Positions 20,061-28,385 of a DNA stretch of 64,000 nt are shown here, one piece after another (positions within the stretch are counted from its first letter, which is position 1; each line of letters opens with the position of its first letter). The stretch spans positions 4,275,412 through 4,339,411 of the forward strand of contig NC_018012.1 of the NCBI RefSeq assembly GCF_000227745.2, in the 5' to 3' direction. A model generated the notes under the pieces. That model made no database searches. It saw only the letters and a program-made list of their open reading frames with translations, and had not been told where the DNA came from. Made by a program: the position numbers and the translations under genes. The DNA is from Thiocystis violascens DSM 198. Its GTDB lineage: Bacteria; Pseudomonadota; Gammaproteobacteria; Chromatiales; Chromatiaceae.

Positions 20061-20570
20061 TCACTGCTCGGACACCCAGGCCAAGTACCGCTCTGCAAGC
20101 GCCGGCGTGAGTTCAAGCGCTGCCTCGGCCATCGCTGGCTGACCCTTGGCCACTGCCAGTGCGGCCATACAGCAGCCAAGGTGCTCTGGCGACCAACTTG
20201 CATGCACCGCAGCCGCAACCAGAGCTGGAAGGCGCCGGAGCGCTTCAAAGTACGGCGCCTCCAAGTCCTTCGGTATTGATGGGCCGTTCCTTTCACGGCA
20301 GATCTCAACCCACGCCGGGAAGTGAAAGTACGAAGCGTCGGCCCTGTCAGGTGCGATTGCGAGCGCCGCGACGACGTGCGGAACGGCGGCGTACGAGCCT
20401 TCAAAGACGTCGCCTTGATGCGCGAGCGCGCTCCAGAGGCTAAACCACGGCTCATTCCTTCCTTCGGATGTGGGCAGGGTCGTGAGCGCGCGGAGCATCG
20501 CGGGGATGTCGGCCGCAGATCCGTACGCGTGCGACAGTTGGCTCCAGCGGGGACTTTCAAGGTCGAGCAT
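20061..20570 (-). CDS. Cassette-borne conserved hypothetical protein, 169 aa
   Basis: A soluble, alpha-helical protein starting MLDLESPRWSQLSHAYGSA. Ala/Leu-rich helices and motifs such as EPWFSLWSALAHQGDV and GSYAAVPHVVAALA recall HEAT/ARM-like helical repeats. It starts 25 bases inside a GTTAGGT cassette boundary and ends just before an attC site, the compact layout of a mobile gene cassette. The start at 20570 is preferred to a longer reading from 20633 that would cross the cassette junction. Function unknown; I recall similar proteins among uncharacterised cassette or immunity-like proteins but cannot confirm it. Confidence 0.8.
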   Translation of the reverse strand: MLDLESPRWSQLSHAYGSAADIPAMLRALTTLPTSEGRNEPWFSLWSALAHQGDVFEGSYAAVPHVVAALAIAPDRADASYFHFPAWVEICRERNGPSIPKDLEAPYFEALRRLPALVAAAVHASWSPEHLGCCMAALAVAKGQPAMAEAALELTPALAERYLAWVSEQ

Positions 20571-20594
20571 AGGAACGCCAGTGTTGTGTGTGAC

Positions 20595-20601
20595 ACCTAA
20601 C
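20595..20601 (-). other. Cassette boundary core site (GTTRRRY)
   Basis: GTTAGGT on the minus strand fits the integron core consensus GTTRRRY. It lies 25 bases before the cassette gene start. Together with the attC site it delimits a cassette of about 580 bp. The bases just outside (CCCTTCGGTCAAAGTGGG) faintly resemble half of another attC. Confidence 0.65.
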
Positions 20602-20656
20602 CCCACTTTGACCGAAGGGTGGCCAACCATCAATGCCTTGCGTACACGTAAATTGG

Positions 20657-20694
20657 CTTAACCCGGTTTTCCGTTCCACTGCGCCTCGAACCCC
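20657..20694 (-). repeat. Tn3 terminal inverted repeat, right
   Basis: Read on the minus strand it begins GGGGTTCGAGGCGCAGTGGA and ends GGGTTAAG, mirroring the left end. It is followed directly by the TTCATT target duplicate. Confidence 0.95.
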
Positions 20695-20851
20695 TTCATT
20701 CGACATTTTTGTCGAGCCAAACCGCACTTGTCGAAGTTTACTCTGCATTCTATCTAATAAATATTTGATATATATAGGAATAATATTATGGCATTCCATG
20801 TGCTTGGCGTCTCGTGACAATCCGTCGAGACTTCGCTGCCGGGAAATGACC

Positions 20852-21535
20852 ATGAAGACACAATACCATCTGCTGCCCCTCGCCCTCGCCGCCATTCTGA
20901 ACGCCGCGCCCGCCATCGGCGCCGGCCCACGCAGCGCGCAGCCCGTGCAACCGATCCTGGCGGATCTGGAGAGTACGGAAGCGGAGGCCCTGCTGTTCAT
21001 GCGCGAGGAAGAGCGGCTGGCGCGCGATGTCTATCTTGTCATGGACGAACTCTGGCAGGCGCTGCCATTCGCGAATATCGCCCTATCCGAGCAGAAACAC
21101 ATGGATAGCGTGAAATCCATGATGGACAAATACGACCTGACCGATCCGTCCAACCCCAACGAGCCGGGGGTTTTTGCCAATCCCGAACTGCAGGCGCTCT
21201 ATTCCCAGTTGATCGACGATGGCGACGAGTCCTACCTTGCCGCCCTGCGGGTTGGCGCTCTGATCGAGGAGGTGGACATCGAGGATCTTCAGAACGTGAG
21301 CGCGGCGACCGAAAACCCGGCCCTGCAGACGCTGTACGGCAATCTGCTGCGCGGCTCGCGTAATCATCTGCGCGCCTTCGCCTCCGAGATCGAGCGTCAG
21401 GGCGTGGTTTATGAGGCCCAGGTGCTCGATCCGACCGAGCTGAACGCGATTCTCGATACCCCGATGGAGCGTGGCGGTCAGGGCAAAGGGCAGGGCACCC
21501 AGGGGGGCGGACGTATCGCTCGCCCCGGCGTTTGA
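20852..21535 (+). CDS. Secreted DUF2202 (ferritin-like fold) protein
   Basis: A periplasmic protein of about 227 residues with a Sec signal (MKTQYHLLPLALAAILNAAPAIGA). The DUF2202 four-helix domain follows: EAEALLFMREEERLARDVYL with paired Glu, SEQKHMDSVKSMMDKY, and NHLRAFASEIERQG. Glu/His residues in these helices resemble ferritin-like di-metal ligands, so metal binding is plausible. ATG at 20852 is chosen because GGGAA sits six bases upstream. The tail is Gly/Gln-rich. The Tn3 right end is only about 155 bases upstream, so its native promoter may be disrupted. It converges on the response regulator. Confidence 0.85.
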   Translation: MKTQYHLLPLALAAILNAAPAIGAGPRSAQPVQPILADLESTEAEALLFMREEERLARDVYLVMDELWQALPFANIALSEQKHMDSVKSMMDKYDLTDPSNPNEPGVFANPELQALYSQLIDDGDESYLAALRVGALIEEVDIEDLQNVSAATENPALQTLYGNLLRGSRNHLRAFASEIERQGVVYEAQVLDPTELNAILDTPMERGGQGKGQGTQGGGRIARPGV

Positions 21536-21546
21536 GTCACCGCTCC

Positions 21547-22881
21547 TTAAACTGACCGCCGTCGCAGTGCGTATTTCCCCATCTTGTACCTCAGTACCCG
21601 CTCGCTGACGCCCAGCCGTTCGGCGGCGCGGGTCTGAATCCAGTCGGTCTCCTCCAGGGCTGCGGTCAGCAGATCGCGCTCTAGGATGTCGAGGCGCTCT
21701 TGCAACAATCCCTGAGCCAGCGTCGTACCATGGCGTACCTCTTCCGGCAGGTCGGCCGGCTGGAGCAGACTGCCGCGCGCCAGGGTCAGGCTACGCTGCA
21801 GGATGTGCTCCAACTCGCGCACGTTGCCCGGATAGTCGTAGCGGACCAGTAGATCGAGGGTCTGCGGCGCGATACGGATGGGACGGCGTGCGTCGCGGGC
21901 GACGAAATGCGCCACCAGCGCGGGGATGTCCTCGCGCCGGCGGCGCAACGGCGGCACCGGAATATCCAGGACGTTCAGCCGAAAAAACAGATCTTCTCGA
22001 AAACCGCCGGACTCAGACAGAGCACGCAGATCGCGGTTGGTGGCGGCGATCACGCGTGCCTCGACCGCGATATCGCGCTCGCTCCCGATCCGGCTGATGC
22101 GCTTTTCCTGAAGCGCGCGCAGTAGCTTCGATTGCAGCGCCGGCGGCAGTTCGCCCACTTCGTCGAGAAACAGCGTTCCGCCGGCGGCCCGCTCGAAGCA
22201 GCCGCGATGCTGCCGGTCGGCGCCGGTAAAGGCGCCTTTCTCGTGACCGAACAACTCGCTTTCGAACAGGTTTTCCGGGATCGCGGCGCAATTGACCTCG
22301 ATGAACGGGGCAGCGGGCGTGGGGCCGAGCAGATGGACGAGGCGGGCGATCAGTTCCTTGCCGGTGCCGGTCTCGCCCTGGATCAGCACGCTCCAGGGGC
22401 TGTCGGCCACGCGTCGCACCAGCGACAGGGTGTCGCGCATCGCCGGGCTGTCGCCGATGATGGCGAGCGGCAGCGGACCCGCTTCCACGGCATCGACGAC
22501 CTCGGCCACGTCCGCCGCGACGGCTAGCGATTGTTCGACCCGATGGATTCGGGCGAGCAGGTCGGTCAGATCCACCGGCTTCTCGATGAAATCGTCCGCG
22601 CCCAGTTTCATGACGTTCACGGCCGTTTCCACCGCGCCATAGGCGGTGATCAGGATTGCCCGCGTCAGCGGATTGCTGGCCTTGATGCGCTCCAGCACCT
22701 GGTCGCCGGTGAGTCCGGGCATGCGGTGGTCGAGCAGCGCGAGTTGGATCGATTCCCGCCGAAACAGGGTCAGCGCCTCCTCGCCATCCGCCGCGGCGAG
22801 TACACGATAGCCCTGTTTGGCGAGAAACCCCGCCAGCAGCTCGCGCTGCATGGGGTCGTCATCGGCGATCAGGATGTTCAT
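21547..22881 (-). CDS. NtrC-family sigma-54-dependent response regulator
   Basis: 444 residues in the order receiver, AAA+, Fis-type helix-turn-helix. The receiver has the DDDP acidic pocket, phosphoacceptor Asp in LALLDHRMPG, and the ITAYG and EKP switch residues. The AAA+ core shows Walker A GETGTGKE, the sigma-54 loop GAFTGA, and Walker B GGTLFLDEVGELP. The C-terminus (TRAAERLGVSERVLRYKMGKYAL) is a Fis-like DNA-binding helix pair. It should activate sigma-54 promoters when phosphorylated by the kinase encoded just upstream. Targets are not evident here. Confidence 0.93.
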   Translation of the reverse strand: MNILIADDDPMQRELLAGFLAKQGYRVLAAADGEEALTLFRRESIQLALLDHRMPGLTGDQVLERIKASNPLTRAILITAYGAVETAVNVMKLGADDFIEKPVDLTDLLARIHRVEQSLAVAADVAEVVDAVEAGPLPLAIIGDSPAMRDTLSLVRRVADSPWSVLIQGETGTGKELIARLVHLLGPTPAAPFIEVNCAAIPENLFESELFGHEKGAFTGADRQHRGCFERAAGGTLFLDEVGELPPALQSKLLRALQEKRISRIGSERDIAVEARVIAATNRDLRALSESGGFREDLFFRLNVLDIPVPPLRRRREDIPALVAHFVARDARRPIRIAPQTLDLLVRYDYPGNVRELEHILQRSLTLARGSLLQPADLPEEVRHGTTLAQGLLQERLDILERDLLTAALEETDWIQTRAAERLGVSERVLRYKMGKYALRRRSV

Positions 22882-23030
22882 CGATTCCTTGCCAATCCCG
22901 GAGTTCCAATCCTGGATTTCTTAATTGAGAAATTCATGTGTATCGAAGGTGATCGTCGTCATGATGTCGACTCCATGAAGATACCGCGTCGCTCAAATAT
23001 AGCATTTCCCATACCCGCGCAAATACCGCG

Positions 23031-24590
23031 CTATCTGGCTGGCAGCGCGACGTTCGCGCGCAGCCGCCCCGGTCGCGGCACGTCGAGCGTCAGACGCCCC
23101 CCGTGAGCGATGACGATACGTTGCGAAATGGCCAGTCCCAGCCCGTTTCCTGTGGCCCTGGTGGTGAACCAGGGTTCCAGGATGCACTCCACCTCGCGTG
23201 TGTCCAGTTCGAGACCGTCGTTGGCCACGCACAGATGCGCGCCGTCCTCGCCGGACCAGACTCGAATCTCCAGCGCACCAGCGTCGCCAGCGGCTTCGAG
23301 CGCGTTGCGCAGCAGATTGTCCAGCACCTGACGCAACAGATCGGGATCGCCGCTGGCCCAGGTCGCGGGTTGCAGATCCAGCGCGATCACCTCGGGCGCG
23401 AGGTGCGGCCGATACAGACCGAGCTGTTCGGCGACCAGGATGTCGAGCGCGATCCGTTCGCGCCGGGGGCGCAGGGGTCGAGCATAGTCGAGTAACCCGC
23501 CGACCGTGCCGTTGGCGCGTCGTAGGGCTTGCCGCACCAGATCCAGCAGCCGACGGTGTTCGTCGTGCAACTCCTCCGCCTCCAGTTGCAGGCGCTGCAA
23601 CCCCATCGCCATGACGTTGAGCGGATTGCGAATCTCATGGGCGATGGCGGCGGCGGCGCGGCCCAGTCCGGCCTCCTCGCGCTGACGCGACAGAAGTCGT
23701 TCGTAATCGAGCAACTGGCGTTCGTGCGCGCGCTGATGACGGTGGAGAATCCAGGCGCCGATGCCGCCGGCCAGGCCCAGCACCAGCACGAACCCCAGAA
23801 ATTGCCGCCACAGCCGCGCGCGCATCGCCAGCAGTGGCCCGGCGTCGAGATCGAGCAGAAGACGCGCCCCGGCGACCGGCGCGCTGGCCTCGGCCACGAC
23901 GAGGCCATCGGCCAGTTCGCGCATGGCGATGCGCGGCGGCTCGGCGACCGTCGCCGCCTCGACGTGCGGCTCGCCCTCCAGACGCACGTTCACCACACCG
24001 GGTAGATCGGCCACGGAGCCCAGCGCGCGGGGAAGTCCGATTGCCGCTTCCAGCGCCTCGGTGTGGCGGCTGTCCAGTCCAACCAGCACACAGCCGCCGC
24101 GCGCGTCGGCGACGCCGAACAGAATGGTGTGCGCCGTCGTCAGTCGGATCAGGCGATCGAGTCGGTCACAGTCAAGCGGTTCGCCAGGCTGCCAGTCCGC
24201 CGGTCCCTGCACCGCGCCATCGGCGCGCACGACGCGGATCACGGACAAGCCGGCCTCGGCGGTGAAGGCGGCGAGTTCGTCGGCGCGAAAGGGTGCGACG
24301 TCATCCAGATAGAGGACGAAACGCGCCGAGTTGCCGAGAAAGCGGGTCAAGATGTCGGCCGTGACGCGTTCGGCGAGCAGCGCGCCGCGCGCGTGCAGGA
24401 TGACCGCGTCGGTCAACAGGCGGGCATGCGCGCCGGCATCATCCAGAAACACCTGCTGCGCCTGCCGGGTCTGGACGAAAAACCAGCCCAACACCAGCGC
24501 GAACAGCAGGCCGAACACCAGCAGGTGTCCCAGCCAGGGCGGCGGCAGACGGCGCGCGAGGGGCATCGTGCGAGCAGGGTCAGCGTCCAC
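23031..24590 (-). CDS. Membrane sensor histidine kinase
   Basis: 519 residues. A first transmembrane helix (about 21-40), a ~220-residue extracytoplasmic sensor domain and a second helix near 265-285 are followed by a coiled linker. The HisKA box AAIAHEIRNPLNVMAMGLQRL carries the phosphorylated His. The ATPase domain has N box (VLDNLLRNALEAAGD), NDG and TRATGNGLGLAI. The ZraS/NtrB-like arrangement matches its partner response regulator downstream (149-base gap). It overlaps the upstream small secreted protein by 11 bases. The signal sensed is unknown. Confidence 0.92.
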   Translation of the reverse strand: MDADPARTMPLARRLPPPWLGHLLVFGLLFALVLGWFFVQTRQAQQVFLDDAGAHARLLTDAVILHARGALLAERVTADILTRFLGNSARFVLYLDDVAPFRADELAAFTAEAGLSVIRVVRADGAVQGPADWQPGEPLDCDRLDRLIRLTTAHTILFGVADARGGCVLVGLDSRHTEALEAAIGLPRALGSVADLPGVVNVRLEGEPHVEAATVAEPPRIAMRELADGLVVAEASAPVAGARLLLDLDAGPLLAMRARLWRQFLGFVLVLGLAGGIGAWILHRHQRAHERQLLDYERLLSRQREEAGLGRAAAAIAHEIRNPLNVMAMGLQRLQLEAEELHDEHRRLLDLVRQALRRANGTVGGLLDYARPLRPRRERIALDILVAEQLGLYRPHLAPEVIALDLQPATWASGDPDLLRQVLDNLLRNALEAAGDAGALEIRVWSGEDGAHLCVANDGLELDTREVECILEPWFTTRATGNGLGLAISQRIVIAHGGRLTLDVPRPGRLRANVALPAR

Positions 24591-24978
24591 CGCGCCCCCC
24601 GCCGGAGCCGCGCCCGCCGCCGCGCGCGGCCCCGCGCATCAGCCGGGAGCGCACCCCGGTGCGGTCCGCGATGCTGGCGCCCCGATCGAGCGGATCCAGC
24701 CGCGCGCCCGCCGACAGACCGCTTGCATCCGGCGCCGCGCCCGGCCACAGGCGGACCAGACGACCGGGCTCCAGAGCGTTCACCAGGTCGGGCGGGAGAT
24801 CGGAGCGATCGATGGCGACGCCGACGCGGGCGTTCTCCCCGCTGGCACCGTCCGGCACCGAGAGCGTCACCCGGTCGACCTCGATCGTCAGGACGCGCGC
24901 CAGCACCGGCTCCTGCGCGCGCGCGGGCAGGGATGCGGCGAGAACCAGCAGCCAGAGAATGTAGGCGCAGGGTCGCAC
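24580..24978 (-). CDS. Small secreted hypothetical protein with Gly/Arg-rich tail
   Basis: The chosen GTG at 24978 gives a signal peptide (CAYILWLLVLAASLPARA). A ~70-residue beta-rich domain follows (EPVLARVLTIEVDRVTLSVP), then a GGGRGSGGGRGGR tail. An ATG at 25041 is possible but adds a basic non-signal stretch. It precedes and overlaps the histidine kinase gene, so it may be part of that signalling operon. Function unknown; the Gly/Arg tail is low complexity. Confidence 0.65.
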   Translation of the reverse strand: MRPCAYILWLLVLAASLPARAQEPVLARVLTIEVDRVTLSVPDGASGENARVGVAIDRSDLPPDLVNALEPGRLVRLWPGAAPDASGLSAGARLDPLDRGASIADRTGVRSRLMRGAARGGGRGSGGGRGGR

Positions 24979-25018
24979 CTGGTCGGGAGCGGCGCGACGG
25001 CGCGCCGTTGGGCGCGGA

Positions 25019-25965
25019 TCAAAAGGACCAGGCCAGTCCACAGGCGGTCACTTCCTGTCGAAACGACTGCCCCGGCGCGGTGGAGTCGCTGTCAAGCCAG
25101 TCCAGACGACAGAACCATTCGTGGCGCCCGATCATGCGGTACAGTGCCAGCCCGCCAGAGCCTTTCCGATCATCGCGCTTGCGCTGTTGCGGCGCCTGAT
25201 CGTAAAGGTTGCGCGCCCAGCCGAGCGACCCTTCGATTCGCCACTGCGCAGCCGGCTCGAACCGCGCCAGCAGGCTCGCGCCGTGTCGCGCGTAGCCTTC
25301 GACAGGCACCGTCGAATCGCAGCGGGCGACACCGAGACTGAAAATGGTCGAGAGCGTCGGAGACCAATGTGCGTGGCGTCGAGTTCAAGGTTGGCGAGCC
25401 AGTCGTCGCGACGCACCGCGGAGGGTGCGTTATGCATGGACATCGAGTGTCCGGTCGCGCGACCGCGCGGCTACGATCCCGGCCGTCCGGACCAGGGGAG
25501 CGAGGCATCCCGGTACGCGAGCCGGCGTGACTCGACCGTTAGACCGAGCGTATCGCGGGCGGTCAGAGTGTGATCATAGCGTAGCGTCAGCGCGGCCTCG
25601 TTGCGGCTGTCCGCCGGAACGAGCGCGTCGCGATAGGCGCTGCCCGCGAGCGCAAGGGTTAACTGACCGGCGCCTTCGGCGATGGTTCGCGACCAGTCGG
25701 CGCCCAAGGTCAGGCGCGAGCTGTCGTTGTCGGCTTCATTATCGCGATACCAACCGCTCGCGCCCACGGTCAGGGCGGCCCCGATGAGGCGTGTCTGGCG
25801 TGCGAGGTCGAAGGCATACCGCATAAACGCCAACGCCGGACCGGTATCGCTTTGCGCCGGATTCGAGTCGTAACCGACGTCGATCTCGCCATCGAGACGC
25901 AGTGCCGGATCGGCCATGACGGGGCCGTTCGCGAAAAGACACAGCGCACAGGCGAGAGTGCGCAT
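25019..25965 (-). pseudogene. Decayed outer-membrane beta-barrel protein gene (amber plus frameshift)
   Basis: The first 164 codons encode a signal peptide (MRTLACALCLFANGPVMA) and amphipathic strands typical of an outer-membrane barrel (RLDGEIDVGYDSNPAQSD). TAG at 25471-25473 then interrupts the frame, which continues in the same phase as RDDWLANLELDATHIGL. Around 25340-25375 the coding sense moves to another frame, giving SPTLSTIFSLGVARC and then barrel strands to the terminal TACGLAWSF, which ends in Phe as barrels do. The span is not a multiple of three, consistent with one net indel. The family is not identified. Confidence 0.8.
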
Positions 25966-25967
25966 CG

Positions 25968-27104
25968 TTAGGCGGTCTGCGGCGAGCGCTTCCAGGTATA
26001 AACCGCCGTCACCGCGTAATTCCAGACCGCGCCGACCAGGATTCCGGCCAGCGCCGACAGGAACCAGCCCGAATGTCCTTCCAGAAAGAGATAGTTGGCG
26101 ATCCCGACATTGGCCAGCGCGCCGACGCTACAGACCAGCACGAAGGTGAACCAGCCCCACAGCAGTTGCCGCCCACGCAGCCGCATATCGCGGTAGGTCA
26201 GCAGGTTGTTCAGGAAAAAGTTGCTGGTCATGGCGACCAGGGTTGCGGCGGTCTGACCCAGCAGAAAGGCACCGCTGCCGAGCAGGGTCAGGATCGGCCA
26301 GAGCACCGCCATGTGCACGAAGACGCCCAGCCCTCCGATCAGCGAAAAGGCGATGAAGCGCACCGGAATCGTCGTCCCGAGAATCTTCTGCGCCAGCATC
26401 AGCAGATATTCCCAGAGCACCGCTTTTTCGAGCTTGCTGTCGCCCGCCTGGCGCTGACGGAAGGTGAAGGGCAGTTCGCGAAACCGCAGCGGGCGTTCGG
26501 CGGATGAGAAAATATCAAGCAAAATCTTGAAACCGAGACCGCTCAGACGCCGCATGCAGGACTGAATCACGGTTGCCCGCACCATGAAAAAGCCGCTCAT
26601 GGGATCCTGTAATTCGACCCCGATCAGGCGCTGCCCGATGCGGGTCGCCAGACGGCTCATGAACTGGCGGCGGGCGTTCCAGTCGCCGACTCCGCCGCCT
26701 TCCACGTAACGGCTGCCGACGACGATCTCCAGATCCTCGTCCTTGATGGCCTGGAGCATGCGTGGCAGGAGCCTTTCGTCGTGCTGAAGATCGCCGTCCA
26801 TCACCGCCAGAAATGGCGCCGAGGTCGCCAGCATGCCCTCGATACAGGCCGACGACAGACCGCGGCGCCCCACCCGCTGAATCAGTCGTACTCGTGGATC
26901 GCGCCGCGCTAGCTCGCGCACCCGTTCGGCGGTCCCGTCCGGGGAATCGTCATCGACGAACAGGAGTTCCCAGGCAAGGCCATCCAGCACGGCCTCCACG
27001 CTCCGCGCGAGTTCGGCGACCGAATCGGCCTCCTTGTAGGTCGGTACGATCACGGCCAGCTCGGGCGGTTGGCAGGGCGGACGGTGGGTGGATTGGTCTT
27101 GCAT
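25968..27104 (-). CDS. Polyprenyl-phosphate glycosyltransferase fused to a GtrA-like membrane domain
   Basis: 378 residues. Residues about 15-245 are a GT2 DPM1-like catalytic domain: AVIVPTYKEADSV, LLFVDDDSPDGT, VMDGDLQHD, and the acceptor-loop DPMSGFFMVR. Residues about 250-370 form a four-helix GtrA-type membrane domain (RFIAFSLIGGLGVFVHMAVL, SNFFLNNLLTYRD, WNYAVTAVYTWKR). Such fusions transfer mannose or another sugar to undecaprenyl phosphate and may help flip it. The sugar is unknown. It sits two bases from the decayed barrel gene, with the same orientation. Confidence 0.9.
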   Translation of the reverse strand: MQDQSTHRPPCQPPELAVIVPTYKEADSVAELARSVEAVLDGLAWELLFVDDDSPDGTAERVRELARRDPRVRLIQRVGRRGLSSACIEGMLATSAPFLAVMDGDLQHDERLLPRMLQAIKDEDLEIVVGSRYVEGGGVGDWNARRQFMSRLATRIGQRLIGVELQDPMSGFFMVRATVIQSCMRRLSGLGFKILLDIFSSAERPLRFRELPFTFRQRQAGDSKLEKAVLWEYLLMLAQKILGTTIPVRFIAFSLIGGLGVFVHMAVLWPILTLLGSGAFLLGQTAATLVAMTSNFFLNNLLTYRDMRLRGRQLLWGWFTFVLVCSVGALANVGIANYLFLEGHSGWFLSALAGILVGAVWNYAVTAVYTWKRSPQTA

Positions 27105-27262
27105 AGGGTCGAACCTGAAAGGGAACTGAAATGCGATGGGCGGGGGAGGCGGAACCGCAAGATGTTTCGCGGGATATTTTCCATGCGCGCGTATGCCGTC
27201 GAGTCGACCATGAGGACGATCTGGACGCGCCGACGCTCGATGCGGTCTTTGAGGATACCTGC

Positions 27263-28330
27263 TCAGAACGCCCGGACTTGGCCAATCCCGTGTGCACGGG
27301 CGAAGTCGAGCATGCGTTGAATCGGGACGACCGCGCGTTGTCGAATCGCTGGATCGATCAGGATCTCCCGATCGCCGTTCCGAAGCGCTTGCTCCAGGCT
27401 TTGAAGCGCGTTCATCGCCATCCAGGGACAGTGGGCGCAGCTTTCGCAGGTGGCGCCTTCGCCGGCGGTGGGAGCGGGAATCAGGGTTTTGTGCGGGGCG
27501 ATCTGGTGCATCTTCCAGAAAATGCCCGCATCGGTGGCGATGATGAATTCCTGATTCGGCAGTTCGGCGACCGCCTTGATCAACTGGGTGGTCGAACCGA
27601 CCAGGTCGGCCTGATCGACGATGTCGTCCGGGGCCTCGGGATGGACCAGGACCGCCGCGTCCGGGTGGAGTTTGCGGACCCGGTCGAGCGCGAAGGATTT
27701 GAACTCTTCATGCACCACGCAGGCGCCATCCCAGAGCAGCATCTCGGCCCCGGTCATGCGTTCGATATAGTGTCCGAGGTGCTTGTCCGGCGCCCAGAGG
27801 ATCTTTTGGCCTTGGGACGCGAGATGCTTGACGATCGGCAGGGCGATGCTTGACGTCACCACCCAGTCGGCCCGCGCCTTCACCTCGGCGCTGGTGTTGG
27901 CATAGACCACGACGACATGATCCGGGTTGGCGTCGCAGAAGGCGGTGAACGCGGCGGCCGGACAACCCTCGTCGAGCGAGCAGGTGGCGCGGAGGTCCGG
28001 CATCAGCACCCGCTTCTCGGGGTTGAGGATCTTGGCGGTCTCGCCCATGAAACGCACGCCGCAGACCACCAGGGTCTCGGCATCGCTTTCGGTGCCGAAA
28101 CGCGCCATTTCCAGCGAGTCGGCGACATAGCCGCCGGTCTCCTCGGCGAGCGATTGGAGGTCTTCGTCGGTGTAGTAGTGCGCGACCAGCACGGCTTTCC
28201 GCGCGCCGAGAAGGTCGCGGATGCTGGCCTTGAGTGCGGATTTCTCCGCTTCGGTCAAGCTGGGCCATTCGGGATGCGGCGGCACTTGAATGCTGTGCCG
28301 CGGCAGGATTCGGGAAGGCGTGTTGGACAT
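27263..28330 (-). CDS. nadA: Quinolinate synthase A
   Basis: Condenses iminoaspartate and dihydroxyacetone phosphate to quinolinate in NAD biosynthesis, using an oxygen-sensitive 4Fe-4S cluster. Cluster cysteines fit VCGVRFMGE, ATCSLDEGCPA and CESCAHCPWM. Other family motifs are VAHYYTDEDLQ and HPEAPDDIVDQADLVGST. ATG at 28330 is preferred, with GGAG seven bases upstream; the longer reading from 28378 lacks support. About 355 residues, normal for the family. No other nad genes are adjacent. Confidence 0.95.
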   Translation of the reverse strand: MSNTPSRILPRHSIQVPPHPEWPSLTEAEKSALKASIRDLLGARKAVLVAHYYTDEDLQSLAEETGGYVADSLEMARFGTESDAETLVVCGVRFMGETAKILNPEKRVLMPDLRATCSLDEGCPAAAFTAFCDANPDHVVVVYANTSAEVKARADWVVTSSIALPIVKHLASQGQKILWAPDKHLGHYIERMTGAEMLLWDGACVVHEEFKSFALDRVRKLHPDAAVLVHPEAPDDIVDQADLVGSTTQLIKAVAELPNQEFIIATDAGIFWKMHQIAPHKTLIPAPTAGEGATCESCAHCPWMAMNALQSLEQALRNGDREILIDPAIRQRAVVPIQRMLDFARAHGIGQVRAF

Positions 28331-28385
28331 GATGTCACTCCGCGTCGAATAAAAAACACCTGTCCTGAGGTATGTCAATCAGACC

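Larger units (their letters stand above)
16123..20694 (-). mobile_element. Complete Tn3-family transposon, 4572 bp
   Basis: The element is bounded by Tn3-type inverted repeats starting GGGG and flanked by a 6-bp direct repeat TTCATT (16117-16122 and 20695-20700), marking the target duplication. It carries tnpA (with two nonsense codons) and tnpR on the minus strand, in the same orientation as in Tn21-like elements. Its passenger is an integron-type gene cassette near the right end. It inserted between the YceI gene and the DUF2202 gene. Family assignment rests on the repeats, the transposase and the resolvase. Confidence 0.95.

Noticed and set aside
16219..25965. TAG reassigned as a sense codon
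   Set aside because: Many intact genes here end naturally in TAG (for example the RND pair, hicB and dnaQ), so genome-wide recoding is not supported.
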